The position numbers were made by a program, and so were the translations under genes. DNA of 26,090 nt, taken from contig JAZQOM010000004.1 in NCBI GenBank assembly GCA_045627885.1, forward strand, positions 1 to 26,090, read 5' to 3'. Under the pieces are notes generated by a model. That model was not told the origin of the DNA. It saw only the letters and a list, made by a program, of their open reading frames with translations, and did no database searches. How positions within the stretch are numbered: position 1 is the first letter of the stretch; each line of letters starts with the position of its first letter. Below, in pieces: positions 21,185-26,090 of this stretch. This DNA is from CALCTE01 sp045627885 (GTDB lineage Bacteria; Bacillota; Clostridia; Oscillospirales; CAG-272).

Positions 21185-23173
21185 ATGGACAAAATTTCAA
21201 CTAACAAGAGCGACATCCTGCTTGTATCGGAGCTTTTCGGAAACGGTATAAATGCACAGACTTTGCCGGTAAGATTCAAGCTCGGAAAAAATGAGTACAG
21301 AGGAATTCCCGAAGTATTTTCTCCGGTAACGAGAAAGAAATTCGTCGATTCCAATATCACCGAGACTGTAATCAGCGGCACAAACGGCAAAGGCTTTTCC
21401 GTTAGAGCCGAGATTTACGAATATCGCGATTTCCCTGTTGTCGAATGGCAGCTTTTCTTTGAAAACACTTCAAATAAAGCATCTCCGATTCTCACGGATG
21501 TAAGAGCGATTGATTATGTTTTCCCCGCGAAGAAAGGCGTGTTCCACCACGGAAACGGCGACACAAGACATAACGACGGATTTGAATTCTACGACGATAA
21601 AATAGGGAAGACTCCTATAACGATAGCGCCTATCCATGGCACATCCTGCCAGGAAGCATATCCCTTTATGAGACTTTACACCGACAGATATGTAGCAAGC
21701 ATTTCGGTCGGCTGGACGGGACAGTGGGAGGCATCTGTTTCAAAGGTAAGCGGCGGTATTCGCTATACCGCAGGTCAGCAAAGACTTTGCTCCAAGCTTC
21801 TTCCCGGAGAAGTATTCTGCACTCCGAGAATGACCGTAATGCTTTCGGATTCGACTGATGTTAACCGCTCGATAAATCTTTGGAGACGCTGGTATCTCAA
21901 GCACATACTCCCGAAGGAATTCGGCAATAACATTCCTCCCAAGGCTTGTATGCATGTCTTCGGTGAAAACGGCCCCGAGTTTACGGGCACAACATCCGCT
22001 TCGCAGGTAGCCGGAATCAAGAAGTATATCGAAAGAAATTTCAAGCCCGATATATGGTGGTTTGATGCCGGATGGTACAAGTGCGATAAGGTATGGCAGA
22101 CAATCGGAACTTGGGAGGAAGACAAGGAAAGATTCCCCGATAACGGACTTGCACCGATAGGCGAGGAATGCAGTAAAAACGATATGCAGTTCCTTCTTTG
22201 GTTTGAGCCCGAGCGCGTTGTACCAGGCACTTGGCTTGCAACAGAGCATCCCGAATGGTGCTTAAAGAGAAAAGACGACAGCACCGAAAAGAATATGCTC
22301 CTTGACCTCGGCAACGAAGAAGCCTGCGATTGGGCTATCAAGCACATAAACGGTTTGATAAAGAAATGGCATGTCAACATTTACAGACAGGACTTCAACC
22401 TTCAAGACCCAATGCAGATTTGGATAGACAATGACGAAAAAGACAGAATCGGCGCTCTTGAGAACAAGCACATTCAGGGCTATTACAGATATTGGGATTC
22501 TATTGTCTTCAATAATCCCGGAATGTGGATCGATTCTTGCGCGGCAGGCGGAAGAAGAAACGACCTCGAAACTTTGCGCAGGTCTGTACCGCTTCACTTT
22601 ACCGATGTCGGATACGGAAACCACCCGATAAAGCAGTGCCAGCACCAGATGCTCTTTGAATGGGCTCCTTATTTCAGAGCACACAATATGTCTTGGGATA
22701 ATCCCGAGGGCTCATACACACCTCAGGTAAATCATCCCGTATGCGATGAATTTTCTTATCAGAACGCCATGGCTCCCGCAATTACGGTTATGACGCCTGC
22801 GTGGGGTCCCGAGGAAGAATTCGATATAGGCAGAAAGATGCTTCCGATATGGAGAAGAGCCGCCGAAATCGAGCTTCGCGCCGATTATTATCCCGCAACG
22901 CAGAGCACGAAGTCAAATACAGAGCTTTATGCAGTTGAGTTCTCCGATTCCGAATGCGGTGACGGATTTATTCATGTGATAAGCAACACTCTTTGCGAAA
23001 CTGATACAATTACAATGAAGCTTCATGTTTGCCCCGACGCAAAGTATATTATCGAAGAGCCCGTAAAGGGAGAGATAAAGACAGTAACGGGCGCATCTCT
23101 TGCTTCCGGATATACCGTAAAGCTTCCGAAGCGTTCCGGATATATTATGTTCTACAAAAAAGTAGTCGAATAA
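21185..23173 (+). CDS. GH36-type alpha-galactosidase-like enzyme
   Basis: A 662-residue retaining glycosidase of clan GH-D. An N-terminal beta-sandwich (about 1-260) includes GNGDTRHNDGFEFY. The catalytic barrel has IWWFDAGWYKCDKVW, FLLWFEPERVVPGT, IYRQDFNLQDP with likely nucleophile Asp403, DSCAAGGRRNDLETLRRS, and LHFTDVGYG with likely acid/base Asp474. A small C-terminal beta domain ends at YIMFYKK. No signal peptide is present, so the substrate must enter the cell first. The RQDFN form of the nucleophile loop differs from the KWDMN of classical GH36 enzymes, so the substrate may be a modified alpha-galactoside. CAGGAG precedes the ATG. It is co-transcribed with rpe. Confidence 0.87.
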   Translation: MDKISTNKSDILLVSELFGNGINAQTLPVRFKLGKNEYRGIPEVFSPVTRKKFVDSNITETVISGTNGKGFSVRAEIYEYRDFPVVEWQLFFENTSNKASPILTDVRAIDYVFPAKKGVFHHGNGDTRHNDGFEFYDDKIGKTPITIAPIHGTSCQEAYPFMRLYTDRYVASISVGWTGQWEASVSKVSGGIRYTAGQQRLCSKLLPGEVFCTPRMTVMLSDSTDVNRSINLWRRWYLKHILPKEFGNNIPPKACMHVFGENGPEFTGTTSASQVAGIKKYIERNFKPDIWWFDAGWYKCDKVWQTIGTWEEDKERFPDNGLAPIGEECSKNDMQFLLWFEPERVVPGTWLATEHPEWCLKRKDDSTEKNMLLDLGNEEACDWAIKHINGLIKKWHVNIYRQDFNLQDPMQIWIDNDEKDRIGALENKHIQGYYRYWDSIVFNNPGMWIDSCAAGGRRNDLETLRRSVPLHFTDVGYGNHPIKQCQHQMLFEWAPYFRAHNMSWDNPEGSYTPQVNHPVCDEFSYQNAMAPAITVMTPAWGPEEEFDIGRKMLPIWRRAAEIELRADYYPATQSTKSNTELYAVEFSDSECGDGFIHVISNTLCETDTITMKLHVCPDAKYIIEEPVKGEIKTVTGASLASGYTVKLPKRSGYIMFYKKVVE

Positions 23174-23180
23174 AATAAAG

Positions 23181-23217
23181 AACGGCAACCGCTCAATGAA
23201 AGCGGTTGCCGTTTTAT
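23181..23217. terminator. Terminator after the GH36 gene, possibly bidirectional
   Basis: A perfect 13-bp stem (23181-23193 with 23201-23213, 7-nt loop) is followed by a short T-run. It begins 7 bp after the GH36 stop, and thioredoxin converges on it from the other side. Confidence 0.85.
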
Positions 23218-23221
23218 ATAT

Positions 23222-23527
23222 TTATTTTCCCAATAGATTCAATATTTCGGATTTGCTTTTATATCCCGAAGACGATGATATTACCTTGCCGTCCTTTATT
23301 ACAATCAGCGTCGGTATATATTCGATATTATATTGCACGGTAAGCTCGGGTTCTTCGTCAACATTAACTTTGCAAACTTTAATATCCGGATTTTCGTTTG
23401 CTATTTCTTCTACAAACGGAGCAATCATCATGCAGGGGCCGCACCATGTTGCCCAAAAATCAACAAGAACCGTTTTGTCGCAATTTACTTCCTTGTCAAA
23501 ATTTTCTTTTGTGAGAACAGTTTCCAT
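23222..23527 (-). CDS. Thioredoxin
   Basis: A small cytoplasmic dithiol reductase of 101 residues. The active site is Trp28-Cys29-Gly30-Pro31-Cys32 inside VDFWATWCGPC, the cis-proline is Pro73 in YIPTLIVIKDG, and the fold elements KVCKVNVDE and ILNLLG are all present. No signal peptide is seen. It follows the PEBP gene by 9 bp with a GAGG site in the gap, so the pair forms an operon. The usual thioredoxin reductase is not next to it. Whether it is the main thioredoxin of the cell cannot be judged. Confidence 0.93.
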   Translation of the reverse strand: METVLTKENFDKEVNCDKTVLVDFWATWCGPCMMIAPFVEEIANENPDIKVCKVNVDEEPELTVQYNIEYIPTLIVIKDGKVISSSSGYKSKSEILNLLGK

Positions 23528-23536
23528 ATAATCGCC

Positions 23537-24031
23537 TCAATTATTATAAATTCCGGTAATACTTGCACTGTCAAGTATATGACCTTTCATGGCATACCAT
23601 AATTTGTTGTAAGTAAATCCGCTTTCAAGCTTAAGCTCGCAGTCAAGCGCATATACGGTGATGTCGTATCTGTGCGGCTTGTCGGGAGGAGCCATACCCA
23701 CATATCGCGTTGCGTCTTCTGCCGAAAGCTTTGACGCTACACTATGCTCACTTGTCATACCCTGAATAAAATCATTTCTTGTTTCGCTTGCGTTTTCTTC
23801 AATGATGTTTGTCTTGATATTCGCAACAAGCCAGTGAATCCAGGTAAAGCCGCATACTTCAACGGCATCCTTGTCGTCAACCACAAGGGCAAAGCAGACG
23901 GTATTCTTCGGAGAATCCTCAATTTTTACGGGAATTGACCTTGAAGCAACGCCTAAATGCTTTTGCGTTCCTCTTTTACCGAATCTGTCATCAATATATC
24001 CGTTTACTATTGCTTCGGAACTTATTTTCAT
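23537..24031 (-). CDS. YbhB/YbcL-type phosphatidylethanolamine-binding-fold protein
   Basis: A 164-residue protein of the PEBP / Raf-kinase-inhibitor-like family. Diagnostic parts are VCFALVVDDKDAVEVCGFTW, IHWLVANI, and YVGMAPPDKPHRYDITVYALD, which form the anion-binding pocket. The usual DPDAP turn is DDKDA here. Bacterial members have no settled function. No signal peptide is visible, so it should be cytoplasmic. GAGGTG stands before ATG 24031. It shares a promoter with thioredoxin, which hints at a redox or stress role but proves nothing. Confidence 0.88.
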   Translation of the reverse strand: MKISSEAIVNGYIDDRFGKRGTQKHLGVASRSIPVKIEDSPKNTVCFALVVDDKDAVEVCGFTWIHWLVANIKTNIIEENASETRNDFIQGMTSEHSVASKLSAEDATRYVGMAPPDKPHRYDITVYALDCELKLESGFTYNKLWYAMKGHILDSASITGIYNN

Positions 24032-24061
24032 ATTATCACCTCACAGTTTATTTCATTCCCA

Positions 24062-24090
24062 ATATTATCATATATTATGCAATTTGTAAA
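24062..24090 (-). promoter_or_regulatory. Promoter of the PEBP / thioredoxin operon
   Basis: On the minus strand TTTACA (24090-24085), a 17-bp spacer and TAATAT (24067-24062) form a plausible sigma-A promoter about 30 bp before the PEBP start. It diverges from the ABC transporter promoter. Confidence 0.55.
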
Positions 24091-24097
24091 GTCGGAA

Positions 24098-24127
24098 TTG
24101 ACAAATACAGTCGGTATATGGTAAAAT
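24098..24127 (+). promoter_or_regulatory. Promoter of the ABC transporter gene
   Basis: TTGACA (24098-24103), an 18-bp spacer and TAAAAT (24122-24127) form a good sigma-A promoter 24 bp before the ATG. AGGATGG (24138-24144) serves as ribosome binding site. Confidence 0.75.
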
Positions 24128-24151
24128 AAGCGCATATAGGATGGTGATTTA

Positions 24152-26068
24152 ATGGGAAATTTTGATTATAACAGGCCCGATAAACCGAAATCAATAAAAG
24201 AACTTATACCGTACTTAAAAAAGCTCGTAGGAGACTTTTTATACAGATTGTTCTATATATTCGGACTTGTTTGGCAAACATCGCCGTTTATCTTGATTGC
24301 ACTTATGCTTATTGCCCTTGTAAACGGTGTTTTGCCGGTTCTCGGAGCGGTATTTTCCAAAAATATCATCAACGCTTTGCAGCACGCAAGCGAAGCAAAG
24401 CTTATGGGGACTGCCGCTGTCACCTTCAATAAAATACTGTTTTTGCTGATAGCATACTTTTTGTATTCACTGTTAAAAGATGTAATCGGAAGAATAGACG
24501 CCGCGGTAAAACGCATAGCAGGCGAGCTTCTTGTCAATACGACAAAGCTCAAGATAATGAACAAAGCAAAGGATATTGACCTTGCAAGCTTTGACCAACC
24601 GGATTTTTACGAAAAGCTCGAAAATGCAAACAGAGAGGCAAGCAACCGCCCGCTTACTATTTTAAGCGCAACATTTTCGATAGTAAGTAATGTAATAACG
24701 CTCATTTCATTTGTTATTGCACTTGCGGCTGTCGGACCTTGGATTACCGTTATTGTTCTAATGCTTGCTCTGCCGTCGGCTCTTGTTAATTTCCAATACA
24801 GAAAAAAGACATTTGAGTATATGCGCTCCCGTTCAATCGACCGCAGACAGATGATGTATTACTCAAATATAGTTGTAAATAAAGATATCGTCAAAGAAAT
24901 AAGACTTTTCGGACTTGCCGAGACTTTTACGGAGCGATATAAAGCTGTATTCAAGCGCTATTTCAAGGGACTCAAAAAGCTTATCGTCAATGAAAACCTC
25001 TGGCATTTGTTTATATCGATTATGTCTACCGCATTCCACTGCGGATTTTATATCTTTATAGCGTTCAAATGCTTTAACGGGAACTCGCAGTTCGGCATAG
25101 GTGACTACACATTCTATACCGGAGCGCTTTCGTCAATCGCGGCATCTGTTTCCGGTATCGTTTCGACTACTTCAACTATTTATGAAGGAACGCTATTTAT
25201 TGACAATATTATCAGTTTCCTTAACGAAAAGAAATCAATTAAGCCGCTGAACGACACACCCAAAGATGTTCCCCGCGGTAATCATATAATAGAGTTTGTA
25301 AATGTATCGTTCAAATACCCCGGCTCATCAAGATTTGTACTTAAGAATATAAATCTTACAATCAAAGCGGGGGAGACGGTTGTACTTGTCGGACTCAACG
25401 GAGCTGGAAAGACGACGCTTATTAAGCTGATAACCCGTCTTTATGACCCGACCGAAGGGCAAATATTTCTTGACGGAATTGATATAAGAGAATATGAGCC
25501 GACAGAGCTTTATAAGATATTCGGAATCATCTTCCAGGATTTCGGCAAATATGCCGAAACAGTGTCGGAGAATATAAGGTTCGGAGATATCGATATAGAA
25601 TTTGACTCCAAAAGAATTGAAAAAGCCGCGCAAAGCAGTAATGTATCCGATTACATTGAAAAGCTTGAGAAAAAATACGATACTCCGTTAACGAGATTAT
25701 TCGATGCAAGCGGTACCGAGCTATCCGGCGGTCAATGGCAGAAGCTTGCCGTTGCAAGAGCTTTCTACGGTGATTACGATATATTGATTCTCGACGAGCC
25801 CACGGCATCTCTCGATGCTATTGCCGAGCAGGAGATTTTCAATCAGTTTGATTCCTTGCGCAAGGATAAAATAACAATATTTGTATCGCATCGTCTGTCG
25901 AGCGCAACTATAGCATCTAAAATAATTGTTCTTGACGGCGGAGAGATTGCCGAAGTCGGCAATCACAAAGAACTGATGAAACGCGGCGGAATTTATTATA
26001 ATCTGTTCTCAACGCAGGCAAGGCGTTATATAGAGCAGAATATCGAACGCGAACACAGCGAAAAATAA
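24152..26068 (+). CDS. ABC exporter half-transporter (fused permease and ATPase)
   Basis: A complete 638-residue protein. The membrane half has about six helices (first near 44-68, LIALMLIALVNGVLPVLG; others near 90-105, 170-215 and 290-350). The ATPase half has Walker A GLNGAGKT (414-421), a Q-loop IIFQDFG, signature LSGGQ (524-528), Walker B ILILDEP with Asp548 and Glu549, and the switch His580 in VSHRL. This layout is that of MsbA/LmrA-type exporters for lipids, drugs or peptides. It should act as a homodimer or with a partner half-transporter; none lies upstream, and the window ends 22 bp after its stop. The N-terminal 30 residues are polar and cytoplasmic. The substrate is unknown. Confidence 0.92.
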   Translation: MGNFDYNRPDKPKSIKELIPYLKKLVGDFLYRLFYIFGLVWQTSPFILIALMLIALVNGVLPVLGAVFSKNIINALQHASEAKLMGTAAVTFNKILFLLIAYFLYSLLKDVIGRIDAAVKRIAGELLVNTTKLKIMNKAKDIDLASFDQPDFYEKLENANREASNRPLTILSATFSIVSNVITLISFVIALAAVGPWITVIVLMLALPSALVNFQYRKKTFEYMRSRSIDRRQMMYYSNIVVNKDIVKEIRLFGLAETFTERYKAVFKRYFKGLKKLIVNENLWHLFISIMSTAFHCGFYIFIAFKCFNGNSQFGIGDYTFYTGALSSIAASVSGIVSTTSTIYEGTLFIDNIISFLNEKKSIKPLNDTPKDVPRGNHIIEFVNVSFKYPGSSRFVLKNINLTIKAGETVVLVGLNGAGKTTLIKLITRLYDPTEGQIFLDGIDIREYEPTELYKIFGIIFQDFGKYAETVSENIRFGDIDIEFDSKRIEKAAQSSNVSDYIEKLEKKYDTPLTRLFDASGTELSGGQWQKLAVARAFYGDYDILILDEPTASLDAIAEQEIFNQFDSLRKDKITIFVSHRLSSATIASKIIVLDGGEIAEVGNHKELMKRGGIYYNLFSTQARRYIEQNIEREHSEK

Positions 26069-26090
26069 TAGTTATGGTAAAAGCCTCGTT

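Noticed and set aside
21775..22380. 201-residue open frame antisense to the GH36 gene
   Set aside because: It covers the most conserved part of the GH36 barrel on the other strand and has no recognisable features.
19728..23217. Hairpins at 19728 and 23181 considered as inverted repeats of a transposable unit
   Set aside because: Their sequences are unrelated to each other and each sits right after a stop codon, as terminators do.
1..26090. CRISPR arrays, complete insertion sequences or anti-phage modules
   Set aside because: No regularly spaced repeats, transposase motifs or defence-system domains were seen on either strand.

Overview
The window looks like chromosomal DNA of a Clostridia-class Firmicute, most likely an uncultured gut member of the Oscillospirales or a related order. 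The reasons are the gene order nusB / TsaD-like / xseA / xseB / ispA / nadK / argR / recN, frequent ATA and AGA codons in housekeeping genes, strong Gram-positive-type Shine-Dalgarno sites, and many sigma-A promoters close to TTGACA-17-TATAAT. Taxonomy below class level is a guess. About 24 genes are chromosomal, and three small or partial genes at the left edge belong to a mobile element.

Layout. (1) 1-1260 is the end of an integrative/conjugative-type element: a partial gene with a nuclease-like domain, a divergent RemA-like (DUF370) protein, a hairpin-rich non-coding stretch and a 55-residue acidic protein. It stops beside a minus-strand tRNA-Trp gene (1266-1341). (2) gpmI (glycolysis, TTG start) diverges from the tRNA. 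(3) 3151-5078, minus strand, is a three-gene operon: ZIP metal transporter, PflX-type radical SAM enzyme, small membrane protein. It converges on gpmI at a bidirectional terminator. (4) 5225-16342 is one compact twelve-gene plus-strand operon with a single recognisable promoter and terminator: nusB, a TsaD paralogue, xseA, xseB, ispA, nadK, argR, recN, tyrS, lplA, an aldose-epimerase-like gene and apbE. Neighbouring genes overlap or lie within 15 bp of each other. It joins transcription, DNA repair, isoprenoid and NADP synthesis, arginine regulation, tRNA charging, lipoate ligation and flavinylation. (5) 16364-23217 is a carbohydrate region. It has one operon with an enolase-superfamily sugar-acid dehydratase and a GH42-like cytoplasmic glycosidase, and one with ribulose-phosphate epimerase and a GH36 alpha-galactosidase-like enzyme. 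A minus-strand acidic lipoprotein gene sits between them. (6) 23222-24031, minus strand, is a PEBP-family gene followed by thioredoxin. (7) 24152-26068 is a complete exporter-type ABC half-transporter.

The carbohydrate genes suggest intracellular breakdown of a galactose-containing or related glycoside. Both hydrolases lack signal peptides, one sugar acid could be dehydrated, and rpe links to the pentose phosphate pathway. No sugar transporter, kinase, aldolase or regulator is present, so the substrate is not known.

Most of the window is ordinary core genome. The points most worth a second look are the GH42-like hydrolase paired with the dehydratase, the apparent AUA start of xseA, the TsaD paralogue, the element-borne DUF370 protein that lacks the RemA arginine pair, and the loss of dxs/tlyA from an otherwise classical operon. 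I saw no CRISPR array, complete insertion sequence or phage module.
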